Below are positions 7,573-15,471 of a stretch of 34,284 nt of DNA, in pieces. How positions within the stretch are numbered: the stretch's first letter is position 1; each line of letters starts with the position of its first letter. Under the pieces are notes generated by a model. The model was not told the origin of the DNA. It did not search any database and saw only the letters and a list, made by a program, of their open reading frames with translations. Origin of the DNA: Porphyromonadaceae bacterium UBA7042 (GTDB taxonomy: Bacteria > Bacteroidota > Bacteroidia > Bacteroidales > Muribaculaceae); the NCBI GenBank assembly GCA_002494015.1, contig DLAR01000002.1, forward strand, positions 649 to 34,932, read 5' to 3'. The translations under genes and the position numbers were made by a program.

Positions 7573-8180
7573 TCCAGTTCTCCTTTCCCTTCGCGTGTTA
7601 TTTCGGGGGACGAGGAGTCAAGAATATTGACAATGGTCGACGGGATGATGTCGCCCGTGCCACCGTCGACCATGAGGTCAATGTCGTTCTCATACCGTGT
7701 CGCTATGGCCATCGGCTCGCATCCGTCCTCGGGGATGTCTTCGTCCCATTTTATGGATGTGGTCAGTACGGGCCCTCCGAGGCGGCGCGAAATTTCAGTC
7801 GCAATCGCGTTGCCGGGGATGCGGACTCCTACCGTCTTGCGCCCCTTGAACACCTTGGGCAGCTTGGTCGATGCCGGGAGGATGAAAGTGAAGGGTCCCG
7901 GAAGGTTGGTGCGGAGAATGCGGAAAGCCTCGTTGTCTATGCGGGCATAGTCGCTTGCCATCGAGATGTCGGCGCAGATGACCGATAGAAATTCTTTCGC
8001 GGGGTTGATGCCTTTTAGCTTGCAGATGCGCTCGACGGCGCCGTTGTTGAGCGCGTCGCATCCGATTGCATACAGGGTGTCGGTCGGGTAGATGATTATT
8101 CCGCCGTCACGCAGCGTCTCGACAACCTCGTCCATAAAGTGGTCGTTGATGCTGGTGGGGTACATTTTCAATGTTTTCAT
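7569..8180 (-). CDS. L-threonylcarbamoyladenylate synthase (TsaC/Sua5/YrdC family)
   Basis: A 203-aa YrdC-domain protein. The enzyme makes threonylcarbamoyl-AMP from threonine, bicarbonate and ATP for the t6A37 modification of ANN-decoding tRNAs. Motifs include IIYPTDTLYAIGCDAL near 30-45, KGINPAKEFLSVICAD near 59-75, LPGPFTFILPAS near 98-110 and KTVGVRIPGN near 118-127. The length is that of the short TsaC/YrdC form, without the C-terminal Sua5 domain. Its start overlaps the B3/B4 gene stop (ATGA) and its stop overlaps the FemAB-like start (ATGA). Confidence 0.92.
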   Translation of the reverse strand: MKTLKMYPTSINDHFMDEVVETLRDGGIIIYPTDTLYAIGCDALNNGAVERICKLKGINPAKEFLSVICADISMASDYARIDNEAFRILRTNLPGPFTFILPASTKLPKVFKGRKTVGVRIPGNAIATEISRRLGGPVLTTSIKWDEDIPEDGCEPMAIATRYENDIDLMVDGGTGDIIPSTIVNILDSSSPEITREGKGELE

Positions 8181-8842
8181 GGATGAAATTCTTTTATGGC
8201 GATATTGGTTGCCCCGGCATATTTTTCGAGCAGTTCACGGGTGAGGGCGATTGTTTCGTCGGCCGGAGTTTCTTCGCGGTAAATATTTATTGTCATCAGC
8301 AGGCGGCGGGTCGCGGTTGTGAGTTTTGTGCGTTCGTTGTCGCTTGTCGGTGTCCCGATACCTCCGATAGCGTCGCGATACACGGGAAGGTGCTCGATGT
8401 TGAGCATCCCGCGCCCGATTCCTTCAAACGGTTCTCCGTCGCGTCCGGTTCCGAGTGTCAGCGTGTCTCCTCTGACGAGGTCGGCGTCAAACCCGCCGAT
8501 AGAATACCCTGTGCGCACCGATATGAGGTTGATGATGTCGACAAGGGTGTTGATGCGGTACAATTCCATTCCCTTGACAAGCCGTCGGCACAACGCCTCG
8601 GCACTGGGGCGGTAACGATTTGGTTCCTTGCCGAGAGCCTTGTAGGCATCACGGGTTCCCGCGATAGCGGGGCGCTTGTTGATCATCGGGAGGTCATAGC
8701 GTTTTCTGATATCCTCCCCTTCGGCCAAAATAAGAGTCCAAAGGTCATCGGGAGTGTCGCTGTTGACCACGTCGGCCTCGACGGTGACGGTGCGCAGGGC
8801 GGGAGCCGCAGAGGCTATTGCTGGTTCATATATTATGTTCAT
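8177..8842 (-). CDS. B3/B4 tRNA-binding/editing-domain protein (COG3382 type)
   Basis: A 221-aa stand-alone version of the B3/B4 domain, which in PheRS beta houses the editing site for mischarged Tyr-tRNAPhe. Visible hallmarks are the segments RYRPSAEALCRRLV, INTLVDIINLISVRTG, and YSIGGFDADLVRGDTLTL, followed by GIGRGMLNIEHLPVYRD. This order matches the family. Free-standing members are suspected of trans-editing or tRNA binding, but the substrate is not established. Coupling on both sides to the kinase and tsaC genes suggests a tRNA-related role. It has no PheRS synthetase domains and pheS lies elsewhere (31036). Confidence 0.78.
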   Translation of the reverse strand: MNIIYEPAIASAAPALRTVTVEADVVNSDTPDDLWTLILAEGEDIRKRYDLPMINKRPAIAGTRDAYKALGKEPNRYRPSAEALCRRLVKGMELYRINTLVDIINLISVRTGYSIGGFDADLVRGDTLTLGTGRDGEPFEGIGRGMLNIEHLPVYRDAIGGIGTPTSDNERTKLTTATRRLLMTINIYREETPADETIALTRELLEKYAGATNIAIKEFHP

Positions 8843-10053
8843 CGGTCAATAGGGAATTCGATTCTAAAGGTAGTGCCCACGCCGGGTTCTGAGTTCTTTA
8901 CATATATGCGGCCGTGGTGGTATTCTTCGATTATTCGCTTGGCGAGAGTGAGTCCCAGCCCCCATCCGCGTTTTTTTGTGGTAAAGCCGGGATTGAAAAT
9001 CGTCTTGAAATTCTTGCGCGGTATTCCTTTGCCCGAGTCGGTGACTTCGACGACTGCGATGTCCTTGTCTCGGTGGGTGGCAATTGTGATGCTGCCTTCG
9101 GCCTCCATGGCGTCGACGGCATTTTTCATGAGGTTTTCCATCACCCATTCGGCCAGTGGCTCTGACATCATAACCGGCAGTGGCTCGGCTGCGGGGATTA
9201 GCTTGATGGAGATGCGCGTTGACAGGCGCGTCGACATGTAGGAGGCGGCACGCTCGACAGCCTCGTTGAGGTCAACCGGCTCCATCTGAGGCTTTGAGCC
9301 GATTTTAGAGAAACGCGACGCGATGGTTGACAATCGCCTGACATCTTTGTTCATCTCGGCGACCGTGTCGCTGTCTACCCCCAGTTCGCTCAAAATTTCC
9401 ATCCATGCCATCAGTGACGAGATGGGTGTCCCGAGCTGGTGGGCTGTTTCCTTGGAAAGTCCCACCCACACCTTGTTTTGTTCGGCCCGTTTGGTCGATG
9501 AAACGGCATAGTAGACTATCGACACAAACACGATGAGGATGACCACTTGTATATAGGGATACAGGCTCAGGCTTTTCAGCAGTTTGGAATCCTCGTAGTA
9601 GAGATGCTGGTTCAGTGTCGGGGTGATGACGATGTGGATGACGTTGGTGGTGTGGCGCAGGGCGGCAAGTTTGTTTTGAAGAAACATCTCGTTGGTCTCG
9701 CTCAGAAAGAAGGGCATCACGGAATCGACAGGCTCGGGAAGGTCAAAATTCCGGTGCATGATGATGTTGCCCCTGTCATCGGTCAGCAGAACCGGGATGG
9801 TGCGGTTTTCTTCAATGATGCTCAGGAGGAAATCGACATTCCCTATTGACGGCTCGCCGTCATCTCCCGAGGTGCCGAGCGTCGAAAGCTCCCGCGTCGC
9901 GTCGGCCCAGATCTGCATTCTCGCCCTTTCCTGAGCCGACAAGTCGGCCACCAGCCGCGAGGAGTAATAAAGAAACAACGCCACGACTGCCACCGAAATC
10001 ACGAGGAAAACGATGGTGCCATAGCGCCTTGTTTCATAAATGTTCAGATTCAC
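8839..10053 (-). CDS. Membrane sensor histidine kinase
   Basis: A 404-aa sensor kinase beginning with GTG. TM1 spans about 12-33, an extracytoplasmic sensor region about 35-162 and TM2 about 165-186. The dimerisation helix carries the phospho-acceptor H205 (KETAHQLGTPISSL). The ATPase domain has the N box with N306 and N311 (MENLMKNAVDAM), the G1 box D339-G341-G343 and the G2 box GWGLGLTLAKR (363-373). The H-box form is that of NtrY/PhoR-like kinases. No response regulator lies in this operon or in the window, so it is an orphan by position. It is the first gene of the ATGA-linked operon. I see no good promoter; the repeat at 10087-10113 lies just upstream. Confidence 0.93.
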   Translation of the reverse strand: MNLNIYETRRYGTIVFLVISVAVVALFLYYSSRLVADLSAQERARMQIWADATRELSTLGTSGDDGEPSIGNVDFLLSIIEENRTIPVLLTDDRGNIIMHRNFDLPEPVDSVMPFFLSETNEMFLQNKLAALRHTTNVIHIVITPTLNQHLYYEDSKLLKSLSLYPYIQVVILIVFVSIVYYAVSSTKRAEQNKVWVGLSKETAHQLGTPISSLMAWMEILSELGVDSDTVAEMNKDVRRLSTIASRFSKIGSKPQMEPVDLNEAVERAASYMSTRLSTRISIKLIPAAEPLPVMMSEPLAEWVMENLMKNAVDAMEAEGSITIATHRDKDIAVVEVTDSGKGIPRKNFKTIFNPGFTTKKRGWGLGLTLAKRIIEEYHHGRIYVKNSEPGVGTTFRIEFPIDR

Positions 10054-10086
10054 TTATTAATAACGGTCAGGCATCTGAAAAAATTA

Positions 10087-10113
10087 GAGGGCATTTCATA
10101 ACAAATGTTAAAC
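10087..10113 (+). repeat. Dispersed repeat, copy A (partial)
   Basis: The sequence starts GAGGGCATTTCATAACA and continues AATGTTAAAC. It matches the first 26 or so bases of copies B (24614-24565, minus) and C (34220 onward). Here it lies 5 nt past the stop of the 1005-aa fimbrillin and upstream of the kinase gene, in the opposite orientation to both. Confidence 0.65.
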
Positions 10114-10118
10114 ATCCC

Positions 10119-13100
10119 CTAAGGGTTGGGAGTCACGTCGCAGACGGGCCACACGGTGAACCCATAGGAGTTGTTGGAGCCTTGACACGAGCCGCGCGGA
10201 TTGTTGTGGAGTGATGCAGTGCGGTTGTCAATGTATAAAATCAGGGTCTGCGAGGTGCCGCCTGACAATGTCGCGGAACAGATGAATGTAACTTTGGAAT
10301 AGGCAGGGAATGTCTTGCCTTGGAGATATAAAGGGAGTTCGGCAGGATTCTTGACATTCATGTTTCTCATGCCGGTGGCATATAATCTGACCGGCTCGCC
10401 TGTACCCGAGGAATTGCTTGTCAGTGTCCACGAGCAGGTTCTCTCGTCAAATTTTATCGGATTGTCGGGCCACGAATGGTCGACATCATATCCGGTCTTG
10501 CCTGTTGTTCCGTCTGAGTTGTTTCGGTTATAATGAATCATACCTGTATAGGCTGCTGCCGCAGGGATGTTGAATCCGGCGGGACACGGGTCGTAGATTG
10601 TTTTTGTAACCGGTTGCGAGTTTCGCGGATCTATCGATGATACGACTCCGTATTGCCTTGCTGTGGAGTTCCATGCGTTGTACATTGTCGATCTGATGAT
10701 GATTTCTCCTTTTTCGTTTTTGATGTCGTTTTCAAGATAGTCTGTGCCTGCAGAGGTGTGCCAGTGGGTACGGTAGTTTTGACCGCCCGAAGACTCGCGG
10801 TCTATGCCCATGATGAAGTGGTGGGGGTATTGAATCGCTTGTCCCATGTTATAGCCGTTGTCGGTGGGGGAGCGGGTGAACTCGTAGTCGGGGTCAAAGT
10901 CAAATATCGGTTTGTTGAGCATGGAGAATTCTGTATCCAGTCCGTGGTAGTCGGGAAAGTAGTAGTAACCATAGCGGTCATATATGCCGGGAACCATCGG
11001 GTCTTTGCGCCCCCACTGGTAATAAGTGTTGTCACCGGCAAGTGAGGCGATTATCCTCTGCTGGGTAAACGTGAGCTTTTTGTCGCCGATTTGTGTCACG
11101 GCGAGTTTGCCCCCCTTGTGGTCGGTGAGGTCAAATTCAAATTTTATCTTCATCGTGCGCTCGTCTTCACTGCCGTGGGCGTCACAGTAGCCGAGGGTTG
11201 ACGGCGCGAATGTATAGGTGTTTCCGTCGTCGGCGCGCGACTTGATGCGGCCGGTGTCCCAGTTTTTCGTTGTGACCCAGATGTGCCAGCTCCACACGAT
11301 GGTGTTGTCGGCATTGCGCACGGCGATAACGGCGTTGCCCTGCGCGATGGTGTGAGGGCTGACTCGGAAACTGATGTAGTCGCCTGTATCATCGAGTTTT
11401 ACGAGGTCAATCAGTCCCGGGGAATCAGACCACAGCAGGAATGCGTCTTTCAGCGGTCCGGCCTGATCCTTGATATAAGGGGTTGTTATGTGCTTGTTAT
11501 CGTGGTCGGCAAAGAATTTCATGCCGGGATGAGGATCGCCGCTGCCTTCGGCGCGGTTTATGGTGTAGGCACCGGCGTTGTTTGCGCCGTTTTTCAGCGA
11601 GTTGCCGTAGACGGTGCGGAATTTGTAGGTGCCGGGTTCATGAATCATGTAGCAGTTGGCCGATTCTGATTCCGACAGGTCTTTGATGTCGTTTCGCGGA
11701 GTGCGCGGGAAATCTTTCTGCAATGTGCTGCTGAACAGGGGTTGAGGCTGGAACAAGAGGGAGCCGGTCTTGGTCTCGGTGGTCCCTTTGGGGTCGAATG
11801 TGTCGTTGTCGCTGTTGGGCTCCCATGTGGCTTCCACCCAGTCGCCCGATGTCCCTGCGGCTGAGTAGATTTTGAACGGGACGGCGAGGTCTTTGGTTTC
11901 AGTGCCCTTTTGGGTGACGCGCACGAAGGCTGTCAGTTTGACGTTGCGGATTGCTCCAGAAAACGGGATGGAGTCTATCGGGAACTCATCTTCAGTGCCG
12001 TTTTTGACGAGTTTCACTATGGGAGTGACCACAACGCCTGTAGATGACACAGAGTAGGTGTAGAGTTTTCCTGACTCCCACGATTTTTTATTTCCGCCGA
12101 TGGAGGCGGTGAGGGTCCGCTTGGTCTTGGTCAGACGGTCGGTAAATTCGATTTTCAGTGTAGCGTCGGCGGTCAGTTGCTGGGGAATCATAAAGAATGT
12201 GAGGCGGTCGTCGTTGCCGTCCGCGTCGTTGCCGCCGGCTATTGTCAGTCCGGGTGAGGAATATGGGTTTTCAGAGCTCTGATAGTCGAAATTCACGGCT
12301 GTGGCAACCGAGTAGGATGCTGACGGTGTGCCGCTGACTTCCCACTTCCCGGTCGATAGGGTCAGTGTCCCTGAGCCGTGAACTCCCGAGATGGTCACTC
12401 GCGTGATGTCGCCTGCAAGCATCGCGTCGCCGCTCCTGATGCTGATTGCGGCAAGGGCATGGCCGAATGATAGCTTGACGGTGGGAGAACCGGCGCCGTC
12501 AACGTCGGCTATGGCGGTCAGCAGGTCGGTCTGACCGGCTACATCGTCATTTACCGTAAATGTTATCGAGGGGTGGGAGCCGCTGTCGGAATGGGTGATG
12601 CCGTTTTCGGGGGTGGAGTAGGGGGCGTATGCCATGAAGCGGAGCCGTCCCGAGCCGGGCCAGTCAAGTTTGCCCGCCGGGGTCCATGTAGAGGCATTCA
12701 GGCTGACGGAGGTGTTGCAGGCAAAATTGGCGTTGAATCCCGTCAGGTCATCAGCGGGTGTGCTGTTGTCGTAGCAGATAGCCGACAGGCCGAATGATTT
12801 GGGGAAAGTCTCGGTGGTTGTCGAGACACCGCGCGACATCTCCGGTGTGGTTTCCGGGGTATAAGTGTCAAGATTTTCACTCTCCGAGACAAGATATAGC
12901 TGTTCTCCGAATCCGCTGTCATCAATTTCCTCGATGAGGATGTCGGTGGCATCGTTTCGCGAAGTCACATTGCCCTTGGTCCATGAGGATTCCAGTGTCA
13001 CGTCAAAGGCCGGATGGCGCGTTATGCCGCCGGTGTCGATGACGGGGTTGTCTTCGCAGGACGACAATAGGAGCATCATTGCAGTTACGGCAAGTGATGC

Positions 13101-13136
13101 CGTGGGGGAAAATGTCGGGAAAGAAAAGCGTGTCAT
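10119..13136 (-). CDS. Large fimbrillin-family lipoprotein, probable pilus tip/minor subunit
   Basis: A 1005-aa secreted lipoprotein. The signal peptide ends in a lipobox LLSSC with C27. Residues about 100-375 look like a fimbrillin (Mfa-like/FimA-like) fold, with RLRFMAYAPYS and LSFGHALAAISIRSGD as the recognisable stretches. The C-terminal half contains GNAVIAVRN, WSWHIWVT, YQWGRKDP and YDPCPAGFNIP, and ends NSYGFTVWPVCDVTPNP. That pattern recurs in large tip-like proteins of Bacteroidales pilus operons. It is the last gene of the operon, 75 nt after the 416-aa fimbrillin, with a strong hairpin between. A tip adhesin role is inference from size, position and the extra C-terminal module. Confidence 0.82.
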   Translation of the reverse strand: MTRFSFPTFSPTASLAVTAMMLLLSSCEDNPVIDTGGITRHPAFDVTLESSWTKGNVTSRNDATDILIEEIDDSGFGEQLYLVSESENLDTYTPETTPEMSRGVSTTTETFPKSFGLSAICYDNSTPADDLTGFNANFACNTSVSLNASTWTPAGKLDWPGSGRLRFMAYAPYSTPENGITHSDSGSHPSITFTVNDDVAGQTDLLTAIADVDGAGSPTVKLSFGHALAAISIRSGDAMLAGDITRVTISGVHGSGTLTLSTGKWEVSGTPSASYSVATAVNFDYQSSENPYSSPGLTIAGGNDADGNDDRLTFFMIPQQLTADATLKIEFTDRLTKTKRTLTASIGGNKKSWESGKLYTYSVSSTGVVVTPIVKLVKNGTEDEFPIDSIPFSGAIRNVKLTAFVRVTQKGTETKDLAVPFKIYSAAGTSGDWVEATWEPNSDNDTFDPKGTTETKTGSLLFQPQPLFSSTLQKDFPRTPRNDIKDLSESESANCYMIHEPGTYKFRTVYGNSLKNGANNAGAYTINRAEGSGDPHPGMKFFADHDNKHITTPYIKDQAGPLKDAFLLWSDSPGLIDLVKLDDTGDYISFRVSPHTIAQGNAVIAVRNADNTIVWSWHIWVTTKNWDTGRIKSRADDGNTYTFAPSTLGYCDAHGSEDERTMKIKFEFDLTDHKGGKLAVTQIGDKKLTFTQQRIIASLAGDNTYYQWGRKDPMVPGIYDRYGYYYFPDYHGLDTEFSMLNKPIFDFDPDYEFTRSPTDNGYNMGQAIQYPHHFIMGIDRESSGGQNYRTHWHTSAGTDYLENDIKNEKGEIIIRSTMYNAWNSTARQYGVVSSIDPRNSQPVTKTIYDPCPAGFNIPAAAAYTGMIHYNRNNSDGTTGKTGYDVDHSWPDNPIKFDERTCSWTLTSNSSGTGEPVRLYATGMRNMNVKNPAELPLYLQGKTFPAYSKVTFICSATLSGGTSQTLILYIDNRTASLHNNPRGSCQGSNNSYGFTVWPVCDVTPNP

Positions 13137-13156
13137 TGTCGGGGAGTGTATAAATG

Positions 13157-13198
13157 ACGACGTATGGACATTTCCCGCTAAGGAAATCCATACGTCGT
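13157..13198 (-). promoter_or_regulatory. Intercistronic hairpin between the two fimbrillin genes
   Basis: The arms ACGACGTATGGA (13157-13168) and TCCATACGTCGT (13187-13198) pair perfectly over 12 bp. They extend with TTTCC/GGAAA after a 2-nt bulge. There is no U-run after the stem on the minus strand, so it is less likely a full terminator and more likely an attenuator or mRNA-stabilising or processing structure. Confidence 0.7.
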
Positions 13199-13211
13199 GG
13201 TATTATTTTAA

Positions 13212-14462
13212 TCAGTTCATGTTGATGTTGCCGTTGGTCCATCCCGAGCCGTCGGCATTTTTCTCGTCTTCCCAGTCTACTACTGTGACAGTGAAAGTGA
13301 TGGGGTTGTCAAGAACGGGGTCGCCGGGTTCTTTGCCTATGGGAGGATTTTCGATATATTTGTCGTCGGGATTTTCAGGTTCTACAGTCGGGTGGTCAGT
13401 GGGCGGGTATATGCCTGCACCGCTTGTTGCGCCGCAGAACGACAGGTTGTAGATGTAGCGTTTGCCGGGTTCCCATTTGGTATCGACGGGAACGCAACTG
13501 TAGCCATATTCATTGGGGTCGAAATTTCCGGTGTAGGGGAACATCTGATGGGTGTGCTTGTCGTTTTCTTCATCTGACTTGATGGAGGGGTCGGTTGTCT
13601 CGCCTTCATGGTAAGCACCGTCGTGGGTGGCTTCTACACGGCAGAGAAGGAGGATGTAGGCGCCTTTAAGCTTGTTGTCGCTATCTTCGTCGCCTGTCCA
13701 TCCGGTGAGTTGCTGGGGGACGAGCAGGAGGTTGGACTGGGCTTTGGTAATGTCATCTTTTGATGGGTCAAAGTCAAACAAAGATGTCGAAGTGTGGTCT
13801 AGTTTCTTGGCCTCGGCATACTGCATTCCGTATGTAGCCTTGGTTGATGACGGATTCCACACAAGGTTGACACCGTTATCTGATGAAAGATTTCCCGATG
13901 CGGCGGGATTGACAATCCACGCGCCTTTTATTGTGATGGACTTGGATTCGTCGCCTTCGATACCTTCGGTTGCTCTCACGACAATCTGTGACAGGGCATG
14001 GTGGAATGACAAAGACACAGAGGTGCCGCTGAGGCGGTTAGCCGAGGTGTAGGCAACGATGAGGTCTTGCTGTTTCAGCGGGTCAATGTCGGGGGTGAAA
14101 TTGCTGATTGAGAGCTTTTTGTTGTTCTTGCTGATGCTCTCTTTTTTTGCGCCCGAAACTGCCCAGAAGTTAAGCGTCTGAACATCAGACGGCCAGAAGA
14201 TTGAGTGGTCGAATGCAAAGTATTCTTTGCCGTTGACTTTTGTGGCCGTGAGTCCGTCGATGAAAGCGGCACTTTCGGTAATGTCGGAGAACGCCCATAC
14301 GTTGAAACTATTGAGGTTCTTCTCAGAGATGTTCTGGGCGCGGCTAACGTTGGTGTTGAACGTGATTTCAGGGCCGTAGTTGACCATCTCTACACTGTCT
14401 TCGGAACACGCGGTGGCCAGTAACATGACGGCCAGACCGAGGGATGAAACTTTTGTGTTCAT
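13212..14462 (-). CDS. Fimbrillin-family lipoprotein, probable major or stalk pilin
   Basis: A 416-aa Mfa-like/FimA-like fimbrillin. The signal peptide ends in the lipobox LLATAC, making C19 the lipidated residue. Type V pilins are exported as lipoproteins, cleaved after an arginine by a protease, and polymerise by strand exchange. NVSRAQN, about 20 residues past C19, is a possible maturation region. Typical family stretches are LNSFNVWAFSD, LNFWAVSG and VSLSFHHALSQIVVRATEG. The C-terminus reads GWTNGNINMN and resembles the DUF5119 neighbour's ending. It has its own 61-nt gap upstream but no visible promoter, so it is read with the operon. Confidence 0.87.
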   Translation of the reverse strand: MNTKVSSLGLAVMLLATACSEDSVEMVNYGPEITFNTNVSRAQNISEKNLNSFNVWAFSDITESAAFIDGLTATKVNGKEYFAFDHSIFWPSDVQTLNFWAVSGAKKESISKNNKKLSISNFTPDIDPLKQQDLIVAYTSANRLSGTSVSLSFHHALSQIVVRATEGIEGDESKSITIKGAWIVNPAASGNLSSDNGVNLVWNPSSTKATYGMQYAEAKKLDHTSTSLFDFDPSKDDITKAQSNLLLVPQQLTGWTGDEDSDNKLKGAYILLLCRVEATHDGAYHEGETTDPSIKSDEENDKHTHQMFPYTGNFDPNEYGYSCVPVDTKWEPGKRYIYNLSFCGATSGAGIYPPTDHPTVEPENPDDKYIENPPIGKEPGDPVLDNPITFTVTVVDWEDEKNADGSGWTNGNINMN

Positions 14463-14523
14463 TTGTGATGTGGTTTTAAACAGTTTATATAATTATGATA
14501 ATGAAATTGCTTGTTATCGGTTA

Positions 14524-15471
14524 TCAGTTCATGTCGATGTCGCAGTTGACATCTTCGAGCCATCCGTTGACTGTCGGTTTCATTCCGGTGCCGTCGGGTT
14601 CGGGAAGCACGATGCCGTCAATGCTGATTGTTATCCGTCTGGGGTCAGGGGCATCGTGAATCTGAGAAGTCACGTCGAAGTTGTAGTAGTGCATGTCCGA
14701 CGTGTAGACGGTCAGGATGTGTTCCCTGAGAGGTGTCACGGGACAGTGGCCGAAAAGGGCGACTGTTCCCGATGCGGTCGTGGCATCGGTCATCGAGATC
14801 GGCAGCGGAACGGTAACCTCGTTGCCGGTGTGGGATTGTGTCGCCGGACTGAAACTTTCGGACATGGTTGACAGTGACGCGCTCAACCCGATGGCGTGGG
14901 AGAGGTTCTTGACCCCGGTCAGGATGACGGTATAGGTCGCGGTGGCTTCGACGGGGGTGAAGGTGAGCGATTGTCCGGCGCGGGAGGCTGCAATGGTTAT
15001 GCCTTCTTTTTTATCGGACCACACCGGGTCGGGAGCCGCCTTGACCGGCTGGTCGCGGGTTGTTTCGTAACGTGGCGGGTCAGAGATGATTTCACGGCTC
15101 ATGGGGGCAAGGATGTGCTCGTTGTCGGTCGACAGGGTGAAGTCGCGGAATGTGGTTCCGTTTTCAACTACAGTCTGTGTGCTTCCGTTGAACACGACCG
15201 CGTCAAAGTTTCCGGCAGGGACTCGGATGACAGAGCCGTTGATGTCGGCAAATTCATATCGCAGCGGCTTGTCTCCGTCGGTAGGGAACAGATACAGTAC
15301 CATCGTGATGGGGTGGGCATCAGGTTGCGCGCTCCAGTCAAAATTTACATCCAGTTCCAGCCAGTGGGAGTGGTCATAGCAGAGGTCGCGGTGATTACAC
15401 GACGACGTGAGTGTCACGGAGGCGGCGGCCGCCAGTGAGACAGCGCATGAGATGGCGAGTTTCTTAATCAT
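14524..15471 (-). CDS. DUF5119 lipoprotein of the pilus operon
   Basis: A 315-aa lipoprotein of the DUF5119 family, found with fimbrillin genes in Bacteroidales. I start it at ATG 15471 (MIKKLAISC), which overlaps the stop of the DUF3575 gene by ATGA. The open frame reaches to 15630 but the extension lies inside the upstream gene. The signal peptide ends LTSSC with C25, followed by NHRDLCYDHSHW. Further on are DAVVFNGSTQTV and a fimbrillin-like C-terminal half with ATYTVILTGVKNL. The end is WLEDVNCDIDMN. A pilus anchor or accessory pilin role fits its position; this is inference. Confidence 0.82.
   Translation of the reverse strand: MIKKLAISCAVSLAAAASVTLTSSCNHRDLCYDHSHWLELDVNFDWSAQPDAHPITMVLYLFPTDGDKPLRYEFADINGSVIRVPAGNFDAVVFNGSTQTVVENGTTFRDFTLSTDNEHILAPMSREIISDPPRYETTRDQPVKAAPDPVWSDKKEGITIAASRAGQSLTFTPVEATATYTVILTGVKNLSHAIGLSASLSTMSESFSPATQSHTGNEVTVPLPISMTDATTASGTVALFGHCPVTPLREHILTVYTSDMHYYNFDVTSQIHDAPDPRRITISIDGIVLPEPDGTGMKPTVNGWLEDVNCDIDMN

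Noticed and set aside
8171..9241. A 356-codon open frame on the plus strand
   Set aside because: It lies opposite the B3/B4 and histidine kinase genes, has no recognisable domain and is Cys/Gly-rich as expected of an antisense frame in GC-rich coding DNA.
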